A DNA stretch of 64,000 nt from positions 2,607,820 through 2,671,819 of the forward strand of contig CM042998.1 of assembly GCA_023678885.1 (NCBI GenBank). The letters are read 5' to 3'. Numbering within the stretch: the first letter of the stretch is position 1; the number at the start of each line of letters is the position of its first letter. A program made the position numbers and the translations under genes. Shown here one piece after another: positions 1 through 9,881 of this stretch. The notes under the pieces were generated by a model. The model made no database searches, was not told where the DNA came from, and was given only the letters and a program-made list of their open reading frames with translations. This DNA comes from Pogostemon cablin. Its lineage: Eukaryota > Streptophyta > Magnoliopsida > Lamiales > Lamiaceae.

Positions 1-406
1 TGGGATTTAACCTAACCCTATTTAATACCCCCTTTTAATCTCAATCATTTACCCTATCTTCTCAAACATATGTAGTAAAAAAAAAGATTCTGTAAAAGAA
101 ATCCCATTTCATAATTCAATAAACAAATTAATACTTACAGTCTCCTATAAATATGTACCATAATTTTATCAAATTACTCTATATTGCCTGAAAAATTAAA
201 AGAGATATGAATTATTAATCTTTTAAATAAAAAATATTACTCTAAATAAAATCAAAATATATTAGAATTTGAGTAATATTATTTTTATTCAGAAGATTAA
301 TCTCTTTAAAAGTAAATTTTCATCCTACTAGTAATTTCCATAAAAATATGGTGCACGGTGAATTCACCTTTTCGCTTCCTAGTCAATATCATCGTAACCA
401 AAAGTA
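1..406. other. AT-rich intergenic sequence
   Basis: I see no gene here. The stretch is AT-rich and ends just downstream of the ancestral stop codon of the CLASSY-like fragment that reads leftward from about 1330. Confidence 0.5.
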
Positions 407-1330
407 TTAGCCAATAGCCAACAAATCATGAGATGATTCAGGCTGATGAACAATCTTCTCAAACAATGCTCCCATTACCTTCACCTTCTTGCCTTACCAT
501 GGATTCCAACACCTCATCGCTCTTTACAGCGTCGTTATAGCCGGAAACCTCCCCACCTCCGCCACCGGGGCTGAACAACATCTCGAAAATCCTCTCTTTC
601 TCCTCCTGCCTCTTGTACTTCTTCACCTCTTTCCAAGTAACAAGATGATAAACATACATACACCTTCCTCTCCTGACCAATCCTATAGCTTCACCTGTCC
701 TTCAGACGTCCGGTTTCCACAACACGTCGAGCAACACGACCCCGCGAAGGCCCCGACCAAGTTGATCCCCTCGAAGCAGGCTCTCTGTGATGCCAACATT
801 ATCCTAGCATGGCCACTTTTTTTTCTTTTTTTTTTTATCGGTTAGTAGTTAGTCACCAAGTACCTATATTTCCCCTATCTCCAAGGCTCCTTATAACTCA
901 CTTCCTAATTCATTCCAACGAGAATCGAACATGGGTCACTCACCTTAGTGAAGAGCCCAGTGAACAGGTGAGCTAGCCCACTTGGTTCCTAGCATGGCCA
1001 CTCTTGTCGTTGAATGACCCGATCAAACGACTGTAGTTCCTTCTCCATCCATGTACATGATATCACGCCTTTCGTTCCATTTGAAATGAGACTTTACGAG
1101 GCTCTTGATTGAAATGAGACTTTAAGAGGCTCTTGATGTGGAGCAGGGTGGGATGAATTCTCCAAAGATCAAGACTTTCTCATTGAGACGGGTTATGAGC
1201 TGGACCAGCTTGGTCAGGAAGCTCTTTACGCTTCGTGGGGGTCTGATTTCAACGACTTGAGCTGCCTTTCGTGGTCTCTTGGACACATTGAAATGAGATT
1301 GGACAGCCTGAGATTTCGGGCTGGACGAAA
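407..1330 (-). pseudogene. CLASSY-like SNF2 pseudogene, C-terminal fragment (copy A)
   Basis: This is the C-terminal part of a CLASSY3/4-type SNF2 protein, the plant-specific family that helps recruit Pol IV in RNA-directed DNA methylation. Reading leftward, the end of helicase domain 2 (LASQRAC.EGINLVG-like) is followed by a degraded RxGQ-like block, then MYVYHLVTWKEVKKYKRQ, EKERIFEMLFSP and DAVKSDEVLESMVRQE, which match the known CLASSY tail. Lesions: a SINE splits helicase domain 2 at 818-987; a stop interrupts the block after the WKPDV-like residues; a frameshift near 460-475 separates GEGNGSIV from the real tail EKIVHQPESSHDLLAIG, whose stop is at 407-409; a short direct duplication lies near 1080-1135. 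The fragment has no N-terminal half. It overlaps the region also present at about 4095-4500 in copy B, so the two are paralogous or come from a partial tandem duplication. Certainly non-functional as it stands. Confidence 0.85.
803..1002 (-). mobile_element. tRNA-derived SINE with 15-bp target-site duplication
   Basis: A 170-bp insertion (818-987) is flanked by perfect 15-bp direct repeats CCTAGCATGGCCACT at 803-817 and 988-1002. On the minus strand it begins AACCAAGTGGGCTAGCTCAC (tRNA A-box-like), has a B-box-like GTTCGATTCTC about 50 bp further in, and ends in an A-rich tail seen as the T run at 818-838. The empty target survives as a single copy at 4175-4189 in the paralogous pseudogene. 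The head is shared with a second copy near 21320. Confidence 0.88.
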
Positions 1331-1348
1331 GAAAAGAGCCCTATTTAA

Positions 1349-1383
<35 letters not shown>

Positions 1384-2430
1384 TTTTGTAATTTTTTAAT
1401 GTAATATATTTAATGAAAATGTTTAGAATTTTTTTTAAAAAAAATTTATACTTTTCTTTTTTATACATTTTTCCACATTTCTATCTCTCTAGTTTTAATG
1501 TTCTTATTATAAAATATATTATCTTAAACTCTAAAATCATATATTATTTTACGTATCATCTATATTCTCTAAAATATATTTTTATGTTTTTTAGGTTCAT
1601 TGTCTCTTTAGTTGTTTTACAAATCTTTCACCTCAAATTATTTTCATTTTCATTTACGCTAACAATATTTTATTTATTATTCTAGATATATTTTTAAAAT
1701 TTCTCTTATTTAAGTCATTTTTATTCTTAACTCTCACCTCATTATATAATTCATAATTTTCTCTGCATTGTTGTTACTCATTTCAATTGAATTCTTTTTT
1801 ATTATTCTCCAAGCAAAAAAAAATCCAATTTATTATAATTAACTTTATTTCAAGTACTTTTTCTTTTATTAGTAAAAAAACAAATAAGAGAGATATGGAA
1901 CAAGTAAATTAAATTGAGAGACAAATTAGTGAGTAATGTACTATGAGAAAAATAAATAAATTATAAAATAAAAAAACACAACAGAGGGATATGAATTATA
2001 GAAAGAGATCAAACAATCAAAATTTAATTAAAAGTTTTTTAAAAAAATGAAAATAAAGAGAGGACAATATTTAATAAAGAAATAGTTATTTTTTTAAAAA
2101 AATATTATTAATAATAAATGAGAATTATATATATAGAGCCAAAATGTTAGAATTGGCCAGTTTACAGGCGGTTGTCGGTAAACCTTGTCAAATCCACGTG
2201 GAAGCTCCTTTCTCTTCTGTCCACCGTTTCTTTCTCTAGATACGTGCACACAATTACAGTTACAAATTGCCAAAACTAATTAAAATGAATCTATTAAAAT
2301 TTTTAGATATATTATGATTTATGAAAGATATAGCGATGGAAAGATATTCATTTCATTTGGATATGGACTATTTATTATTATTTGCCAAACTCTAATTTTG
2401 TAAAATAATACTCCGAGTAATAACTATTAA
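1331..2430. other. AT-rich intergenic sequence with an (AAT)n microsatellite
   Basis: About 33 bp of (AAT)n lie at 1349-1382. The rest is AT-rich with no convincing coding potential; the open frames here are isoleucine- and phenylalanine-rich low-complexity translations. Confidence 0.6.
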
Positions 2431-2665
2431 TACTCCCTCCGTCCCGTTTCAATGTTTACGTTTGTTTTTTACATGTTGATTAAGAAATATAATATTTTAA
2501 TAGATAGTGGTGAAAAAATATAATATTTAATGTAAAATGACTAGGTATATTAGTGTTGAATGATATATTAATTGTTTTATGTGAGTCTCATATTCCAAAA
2601 AAGAAAACGTAAATATTGAAATGGGACGCGCAAAATAGAAACGTAAAACGGGAAGGAGAGAGTAT
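2431..2665. mobile_element. Stowaway-like MITE
   Basis: The sequence is bounded by TA, with left end TACTCCCTCCGTCCCG and a degenerate inverted right end (GGGAAGGAGAGAGTA). The body carries the motif set shared by this subfamily in the window: TTTTACATG..GATTAAGA, TATTTAATGTAAA and TGTGAGTCTCAT. Confidence 0.72.
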
Positions 2666-3065
2666 AATTTATTTAAAGAGAGTATTGTATGTAGTAATAT
2701 TTATTTACTCCTCTATATTAAATAAAATAAATAAATATATAAAATAAGAGTTGGTCTACTGTGTCCAAAAACACAAATTGTGTAAAGATAAATATTTTGT
2801 TTTAAAGGGTATAACTTTTAAAAAATACAAGATTTGAAGGCACAGTATCTAGGAGACGCAAGTTTTAGCATAAATAATAACCGTCCTCATACACGTTATT
2901 TTTAAAAAGAACTAATTATTCTTAACATATTTTATTATTTAATTTTCAAACTTTTTTATTTTCATTCGTACCAAAAAATTCACATTTAAAAAAAATACTA
3001 CAAGACTCAAAACAACAATCTTCCCACAAACACTCATATCCCCATTATATACTATAGTACTCCTA
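2666..3065. other. AT-rich spacer with a TGTGTCC..CACAA repeat copy
   Basis: No gene is visible. At 2752-2870 lies one copy of an interspersed AT-rich family. Its members share a TTGTGTNC.. / ..CACAAG segment and an internal GTATACACTTT-like stretch; other copies are near 7972, 14388, 15508, 22735 and 38925. Confidence 0.45.
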
Positions 3066-3286
3066 TACTCCCTCCGTCCCGGTCAAAGTGTGTCATTTGT
3101 TTTTTCCACGTAAATTAAAGAGTAGAATTATTTTATGTAAAGTGACTAGGTGTATTAGAGAGATGTGATGGGTAGTGGTGGGCCATTAGTAGACCCTTTT
3201 TATTAAAAGAGGAAAATTGTGCAATTTGAATGAGACGCCCAATATAATAAAATGATTTTATTTGGGCGATCACAAAAGAGGGAGTA
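3066..3286. mobile_element. Stowaway-like MITE
   Basis: TA-bounded, left end TACTCCCTCCGTCCCGG, right end AAGAGGGAGTA. The body resembles the element at 8578-8816. Confidence 0.72.
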
Positions 3287-4052
3287 TTTTACTAATATAG
3301 CTTTCAAGTTCCCAATTCCATGACAAGCTAAAGTTGGTAGGTACTGATTAGCTCAATCAATCAAAGAAACCAGTTTCACCCCTGGAACAATTAATATGGA
3401 TTAGAATAAGGGACGAATATTCACATTCCTAATTTTATTAAATATACCACATAAATAATTATGTTAAAATATTCTTAATTAATAAGACACAAATACCCAT
3501 ATAAAAATTATATAATTATGTTTGCAACTATTCATACCTCAAAATTTTAAACATACCCCACAAACCCTAATACATAAAATTCTATCTCCAATTCAGTTTT
3601 AATTTTTAGATTAAAAAAAAGTTAGACCTTGAATGTTTTTACGATCCAAAAACTCGATAAATTTATAGCATAGTGTATGCTTCAATGTTCAATCACCAGA
3701 ATCCGATTTCCATATTTTGTTGCCATGAATATTTGCAAAATCAATCGAGAAACTCGTGCCCTCCAAATCTCCAAAATATGGACAGAAGAGAAAAAGAAAT
3801 TATTGGAGCAAATATGTTAATAATCAAGAGGATATATCATCAGTATTGCGGAAGATACATGCAACACAAATTAACTTTTTGCTAATCTTAATGAGGCAAG
3901 AAAACATGAATTATGAGAATAATTTATTTGCCCTAAAATAATAATTAAAAAAATAAATATGAAAAGAATAAATATAACATTATCTTGCCTAGACTTAATG
4001 TACAATCAGAATCTGAGAGGGTTCGTATGAATGCTCTGGTTGCCTCTAAATT
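3287..4052. other. AT-rich intergenic sequence
   Basis: Two short open frames occur at 3673-3941, but neither resembles a known family and no splice signals or codon bias support them. I see nothing else. Confidence 0.45.
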
Positions 4053-4174
4053 TTGGATGATCGATCTCTAATTTACTTAGGAAAAATGTTCCACAACACG
4101 TCGAGCTGCACGACCCGCGAAGGCCCGACCAAGCTGATCCCCTCTGAGCAGGCTCTCTGTGATGCCAACATTAC

Positions 4175-4189
4175 CCTAGCATGGCCACT
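4175..4189. other. Empty SINE target site in the paralogue
   Basis: CCTAGCATGGCCACT occurs once here, inside sequence matching both flanks of the SINE at 818-987. It therefore represents the pre-insertion state. Confidence 0.85.
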
Positions 4190-5424
4190 CTTGTCGTTGA
4201 ACGACCCAATCAAACGCTGTCGTTTCTTCAAGTTGATCTCTCCATCCATTTCCCGCCCTTCGTTCCATTTGAAATGAGACTTTAGGAGGCTCTTGATGTG
4301 GAGCAGGGGAGGGATGAATTCTCCAAAGATCAAGACTTTCTCATTGAGACGAGTCGCGAGCCGGACCAGCTTGATCTAAGAAGCTCGTTTTTACGCCTGC
4401 GTAGGGGTCCGATTTCAACGACTTGAGCTGACTTTTGAGGTGGGAGAACTCAGGTATCTTGGACACTAGTGAAGGGTGGATTGAGATGAATTGAGGGATG
4501 CTAAGTGAGATTGCTTATCAATTTCAGGGATCTTGTGTAGTAGTTTCATCTGCACATCAGATGGTTTTAAAATGATCAAACAATCCTTCATCCCGTTTTC
4601 TCAAGAATGCTGAACAAAGGGTTTGATCATTGTGCAAAGTTTCTTCAGTCCATCATCGTTACTAGTACTCTCCTTGTTGATAGAGTTTGTAAGAATCCCC
4701 CACTCATCTCTACCACCTTTGTCTCTCCCCTTTCTCCCTCTCCTCCCTGGTCTTCATCTTGATCTTTCAGACATGATCTGATCACAAAAACTAGGATTCA
4801 CCAAACACAAGGTGTTGTAAAGCTCTGTGAAATTGTTCTGAAATGGCGTCCCTGATAAGATCACCCGCCGTTGAGTCCTCACCTTCGTCAACGCCTTCCA
4901 CATTAGGCTCTGATCATTCCTTGGAGTGTGGCCTTCATCCATCACCAACAGCCCTGGTGATTCCAGCAGCACTTTCTTAAACTTTTCGTGGTTTTTTCCT
5001 TCGCCCTCGCCCTCGCCCGCTAGTTCCTCGGTACCCTACACCCAACACACTCCCACCCTTCGTCCAAGAAACCAACTTGATGAACCTAATGAAATCTCTA
5101 CTCTTCTTAGACTCTCCTGATCCAGCTGCATTGTCTGCCAAGGCCTCGTGCTCGTGATCAGAGAGCTTCGACACGTTGAGGTTGTTGAAACGAATGCCCA
5201 CGTCCCATTTCTTGAGCTCTTGCTCCCATGTGAGGAGCATCCCACATGGGGCAATGATGAAAGGACGACAATGCGGGTAGAGTTTCATGAAGGTTTGGAG
5301 GAAGACTATCGTGAGACGGGTTTTGCCTGTCCCGGGCACCACGGCCACCGTTGGACGGCAGACGTTCGAGACTCTTGAGCCCGGCTATGTTCTTCCATAA
5401 GAACTCGAATCCCTTCATTTGATG

Positions 5425-5518
5425 GGGTACAGTTTGTGCTTTGAATTAGGGATAAAATCAAACACTGTGCCGGGTACAGTTTGTGCTTTGAATTAGGGAT
5501 AAAATCAAACACTGTGCC
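5425..5518. repeat. 47-bp tandem duplication inside CLASSY pseudogene
   Basis: Two near-identical 47-bp units begin at 5425 and 5472 (GGGTACAGTTTGTGCTTTG and onward). Since 47 is not a multiple of three, the duplication shifts the frame across the VFDFIPNSKHKLYP segment. Confidence 0.9.
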
Positions 5519-6086
5519 TGATTCTGAATTCATACCACAGTAGCCCACACTATCCAATACTATCCAATCCATGATCAAATCGATCCACATTGATCGTCTT
5601 CGATTCGTACATCCCTTTCCATTCGTATTTCCTCAGACCGTACAACATGTACATATGTACTTACGAAAGACGGCATGACATGTTTTATATGGAGCAACAC
5701 GGACGAACAATACTTGCAGACTATTCCAATCTGCTCATCAAGATAATGATCATGCTCTCCTCGATCACAACGAGCTTTCGGACAATCATATTCATCCTTC
5801 TTCAGACAAACAAAATAATCATTAAACAAAACAAAGTATTTAATTAATTCATAATTAATTACTAATTAAACTTACAATAATGAGAGATTGAACATCTCCA
5901 GTTTCATGAGATTCCCATAATCTCATCTCCAATTGATCGAAAAGATAACCAATCTCCTTATCCCACTCCGATTTCTCTGGTAAATTCAATATCTCATCAT
6001 CAAGACTGAACTTCTTACTATAATCATAATCATAATCATAATCGTGTTCATGATTTTCGACACAAATAGGGTTGTCTTCTCTGATC

Positions 6087-6240
6087 AAGTCTCTCTCTGT
6101 CTTTATCAAATCCTCAAACTACTTGTCGAAATCGTGTTTTTCAATCACACGACTCTTCTTCAAGTCTCTCTCTTTCTCTACCAAATCCTCAAACTCGTTG
6201 TCGAAATCGTGTTTTTCGATCACACGACTCTTCTTCTTCT
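6087..6240 (-). repeat. 75-bp in-frame coding repeat
   Basis: Two full 75-bp units and a partial third encode variants of SRVIEKHDFDNEFEDLVEKERD. One copy carries the stop codon that replaces a glutamate codon (GAG to TAG). Confidence 0.8.
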
Positions 6241-6448
6241 TCACCTCCTCATGAAGAACTGATTTTACCACCACCTTATTCTTCTTCTTTTTCTCCAAAT
6301 TTAAATCTTCGTCTTCATTGTCATTGTCGTTGTCGTCATTGTCTTCGAAAACACGCTTTCTTTTGAATGCATCGTGACCAAGGCGACTACAGTAGTAGGC
6401 GTCCGTACGGCTTCTGGTTCGCCTGGATACTGAACTTCCTATCTCCAT

Positions 6449-7316
6449 GGCCAGGAGAGAGGAAGAGAGATGTGAGAGAGAATACGAAGAGTTTGATTAT
6501 TCAAATTTAAAGTTAAAAAAAGATAATATTCTAATTACCAATGGAAAGATATAATTCTATTTTATTGGAAATATTTTGATAGATAAAGCGATATTATTTC
6601 GTTGGATTTAGCTAAGATTTTTCATCTGTTTATTGACGGAGTGAGACTCTTGTACTCTTGGGTGCAATTTCTGTTTAAATAGAATGTGAAGGAGAAAGAT
6701 TGTGTTCTCAAAGGGACACCCGGAGCTCAGGAGTTCTGTTATAACGAAAATAATAATATTGTTATCACTTTGTATTATAATGAGATGTTATCACTTTGTA
6801 TTTGTCTCACGTAAAAGCTTACGTCAAAGTCTCATATAAGTATGTCTTAATTCTATAACTTTTTACATTTTTTATTTTAAATTCTTTTGCAAAACCTTTT
6901 TAAGATCACAATTTTTTAATAAAAAAGAATTAAAATTTGTAATAATCAAAAATCATAGAATTAAAATTGATTAAAAATATAAATTAATATTAAAAAAATA
7001 AAAACTTTAAAAACTACTGGATTAAATATGATATTTTCCCGTGAAAAATAATAGCGAGTAGAAGATAATGGTGTGTTGGGCCAATTAAACTTCCTTCAAT
7101 CCATTTTTTTAAGGGCCCAGAATAATGCATGATCCAGTCCAGTCAAACATGCCTGTCCACATCATGAGGTTCAGAAATAGTTTTTTTTTTTCAAAAACAT
7201 TTTTGTTAAAAATATAAATTTACTATAAACTTATGCTTTATTGAATAATATTTTTATTTTTTTATAGAGTAATAATTTAGAAGAGAAATGTTAATCTCTT
7301 GTTCAATGTATAAAGG
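6449..7316. other. AT-rich flank of the CLASSY pseudogene
   Basis: No gene is visible. At 6755-6845 there is a fragment related to the GTGAGAC / AAAGTGATAA MITE family (GTTATCACTTTGTAT repeated, then TTGTCTCACGTAAAAGCTTACG). Confidence 0.45.
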
Positions 7317-7520
7317 TAGTATTCTCATCGTCCATAGAAAGATTTATGTTTATTTTTTTCATATGGATTAAAGAATATAGTATTTTAATGTGTATTGAGA
7401 TGAGAGAAATAATATTTTAATGTGTAGTGAGTAGTTGTGGGCATGGAGATTTTAAATAGTTAGTGTGGGTCTATTTACTATAAAGAGAAATGTAAACATT
7501 TCTATGAGATGGAGTGAGTA
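7317..7520. mobile_element. Degenerate Stowaway-like MITE
   Basis: The ends TATTCTCATCGTCCATAGAAAG and TCTATGAGATGGAGTGAGTA are weakly inverted. The body includes TTTTAATGTGTAGTGAG and GTGTGGGTCTATTT, typical of the family. Confidence 0.6.
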
Positions 7521-7659
7521 ATATTTTAAAAATTGGACACAATTTATTGTGCTCTGATTCTATATGGAATGTCTAAAATAAAGAAGTCTCTTTTGTGAAC
7601 TCGTTGTACAGTATTCATGATTTTTTTTATTACGTGAAAAATTAATTTTTAAAGCAACG

Positions 7660-7939
7660 AATTACTTCATTTACACATATTAAGAGATATATAGTATTTT
7701 AATGTGTATTGAGTTCATGAATATGATATTTAATATATAGTGGATAGTATATTAGGGTTGTGTGTAAGCTCATGTATGAATATTAATTGTTCTGTATAAG
7801 TCCTATATGAACCAAATAGCAAAAAAACGTATTCCTTCCGTCCAGTCGTAATAGTTACACTTTATTTATAAATTACAAAGGAAGCATAACTATTAGGATG
7901 AGACGGAGGGAGTATATTTTAAGTAAGACGGAGGGAGTA
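7660..7939. mobile_element. Stowaway-like MITE interrupted by a short MITE
   Basis: The outer body runs from about 7660 to its right end GACGGAGGGAGTA at 7939. A compact element (about 7830-7914, TTCCTTCCGTCC..GAGACGGAGGGAGTA) sits inside it near the right end. The outer left end is degraded, so the left border is approximate. Confidence 0.5.
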
Positions 7940-7971
7940 TTACTCTTTAAAAAAATTAAAAAAAAATGAAG

Positions 7972-8312
7972 TGGTCTCTTGTGTCCCCAAGTGCACAAGA
8001 TGTGTAAGGGTACAACATTCTGTTCTAAATGTATACACTTTCATTAAAATATTTTTTCAAAAAATAAAGGGTACACGTTAAAGGTTTGGAGTTCAATTCC
8101 CCACTTCGCCTTCTATTTTTCCAACTGAGCTTGTAGTTGTAGGGTGGGGGTTCAAATCCTGCAGTTGGCATAGATTTGTCCCCTTGTAAGCACAAGTTAA
8201 ATAGTGGGCCTTCTCTATAAGTCACTTGAGACACATCCTGTGATTTACCTTCTCCACCAATCCCCAGGGTAGGAGCGGTGGGGCCCTTATGGTGGGGTAC
8301 ACCATAAAGGTA
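7972..8312. other. Interspersed repeat copy and tRNA-like (B-box) sequence
   Basis: 7972-8095 belongs to the TTGTGTCC..GTGCACAAG repeat family. Around 8130-8170, GGGTTCAAATCCTGC resembles a Pol III B box, preceded by CAACTGAGCTTGTAG, so a SINE remnant is possible. No protein gene is seen; the 132-codon minus-strand frame over this stretch is transposon sequence. Confidence 0.4.
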
Positions 8313-8515
8313 TACTCCCTCCTTCCCATTTTTGGGCGTTCCACCCAAAGAATCCCTTTCTTTTTTCACATGGGACTCACACACTCTCACTAATACAATT
8401 AAAATATGGGACTCACAATCCACTAATACAACTACCTACTACACATTAAATAATAATACTTCTTAATCCACGTGCCAAAAAGCAAAAGACCATCATAGTG
8501 AGGAACGGAGGGTGT
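8313..8515. mobile_element. Stowaway-like MITE (GGGACTCACAC subfamily)
   Basis: Left end TACTCCCTCCTTCCC, right end GGAACGGAGGGTGTA. The body matches the elements at 18597 and 57069: TTCCACCCAAAGAA, ATGGGACTCACAC, CACTAATACAATTAAAATAT, and ACTACACATTAAATAATAAT. Confidence 0.75.
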
Positions 8516-8577
8516 ACCATTTAATACTAAAAGGTTCGCATGATGTCCGGGGCATACAAGTTTTACCAAAAAAATAA

Positions 8578-8816
8578 TACTCCCTCCGTCTGGTTCTAAT
8601 GTATCTATTTGCTTTTTGTACGTGAATTGAGGAGTATTATTATTATATGTAAAGTGAGTAGTTGTATTAGAGGGAAGTGATGGTCATATTGTGTAATATT
8701 TTACTAAATAGGGAAATTGATACCTTTGAAACAGACCCCAAAATAGTAAAATGGATACCTTTGAAACAGACGCCAAAATAGTAAAATGGATATCTTAGAA
8801 GTGGACGGAAGGAGTA
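8578..8816. mobile_element. Stowaway-like MITE with internal 32-bp duplication
   Basis: Ends TACTCCCTCCGTCTGG and GTGGACGGAAGGAGTA. Near the right end a segment of about 32 bp (GATACCTTTGAAACAGACGC and neighbours) is tandemly repeated. Confidence 0.72.
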
Positions 8817-8889
8817 ATAATATTACTACATAAGAATTAAAAAAAATCATAATATATTAAAATTTAAGGAGGATTTTTATTTTTTTTAG

Positions 8890-9881
8890 TTAAAAGAAAG
8901 GTTTAAAATATCGATATCGGTAAAAATATCGATACCTCAAATTTACGGATATATCGATATCGGTAAAAATTTTAAAAATCACGGAAACTTGAAAAAAAAA
9001 AGAGAAAATTAATTATTTAACTTTTCAATATAGTTTAACTAATTTTAATATATAAATAAAATTAAAAATTTCAATAAAACTCATAACATATGATAAGCAA
9101 ATCAATTACAACATATTTAAATAGTCTAAAGTCTAAATCTCAATAAAAACTCATAACATATGATAAGCAAATCAATTACAACATATTTAAATTGTCTAAA
9201 GTCATACAATACTTAATAATTAATACCAAAATGATAATCTATGATGCTCAAATATAAAATATGTGATGTCATCTTGATCTAAACAATATTGGTATCAGCT
9301 CATCTAATTAGAGAAATTCTGATCATAGTTCTGAATGTGCCAGTAGTATTGTTATGTACCAATAAAATACTTCCTCCATCCCGATCCGATTGAATATACC
9401 AAAATAATTGTATCTTTAATCAGTGTATATTATCACACTATGTATATGAAAGGAAACTCCTCATTTACATAGTAGTAATAATTTTAATGAAGAGTGATAA
9501 TAAGTTATAATGAATTAAATAAAATAAAACAGTCTTAATCATGCAAATTGCTCTATTTTTTTTAAAATTGATCAAATTAATGAAAAATTTTGTATTTTGT
9601 TGGTAACAGTAAAATAAAAAATCACTATAATTTTTTTAAAATATGGATAATTTTTCTATATTTTCGATATATCCTCGATATTTTAGCGATATTTTCTTGA
9701 TATATCTCGACATCTGAAAAAATTTGAACCATGGCAAACCGATATCGATACTGTTATCGATATTTCCCGATATATCCTTGATATAAAAAATATATATATT
9801 TTTTCCCAATATCGATATCGATACTCTCCAAATACGGATTTATCGTGGATATTTTCGAAAATTTTAAACCTTGATTAAAAG
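8890..9881. mobile_element. Non-autonomous DNA transposon with ATCGATAT-rich ends
   Basis: A segment at 8897-9874 is flanked by 7-bp direct repeats TTAAAAG (8890-8896 and 9875-9881). It has short inverted ends AAGGTTTAAAAT / ATTTTAAACCTT. Both subterminal regions are dense in ATCGATATC-type palindromes. An internal unit of about 70 bp (from about 9071) is tandemly duplicated. I see no coding frame. The TSD length would fit a hAT-like or similar cut-and-paste element, but I cannot assign a superfamily. Confidence 0.55.

Larger units (their letters stand above)
4053..6448 (-). pseudogene. CLASSY-like SNF2 pseudogene (copy B, N-terminus to helicase domain 2)
   Basis: This is a broken CLASSY3/4-type gene; the intact family are SNF2 ATPases acting with Pol IV in RNA-directed DNA methylation. 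Order on the minus strand: ATG at 6448 (MEIGSSVSRRTRSRTDAYY) with an acidic/lysine-rich region; the conserved segment with LDEQIGIVCKYCSSV (5829-5575); VFDFIPNSKHKLYP; GFEFLWKNIAGLKSLE; Walker A PGTGKTRLTIVFLQT with FIIAPCGMLLTWEQELKKW (about 5340-5190); motif II DEGHTPRNDQSLMWKAL and ILSGTPFQNNFTELYNTLCL (4972-4780); then helicase domain 2 with MDGEINLKKRQRLIGSFND and LASQRACSEGISLVG (to about 4073). Lesions: an in-frame TAG at 6119-6121 inside a 25-codon repeat; a 47-bp tandem duplication at 5425-5518; frameshifts between the WKNIAG and PGTGK blocks and near 4975; stops near 4595 and 4340; loss of everything after VLWN. Much of the family's long N-terminal half is also absent. Confidence 0.88.

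Noticed and set aside
489..845. 118-codon plus-strand open frame
   Set aside because: It is the antisense of the CLASSY C-terminal fragment and runs into the SINE tail.
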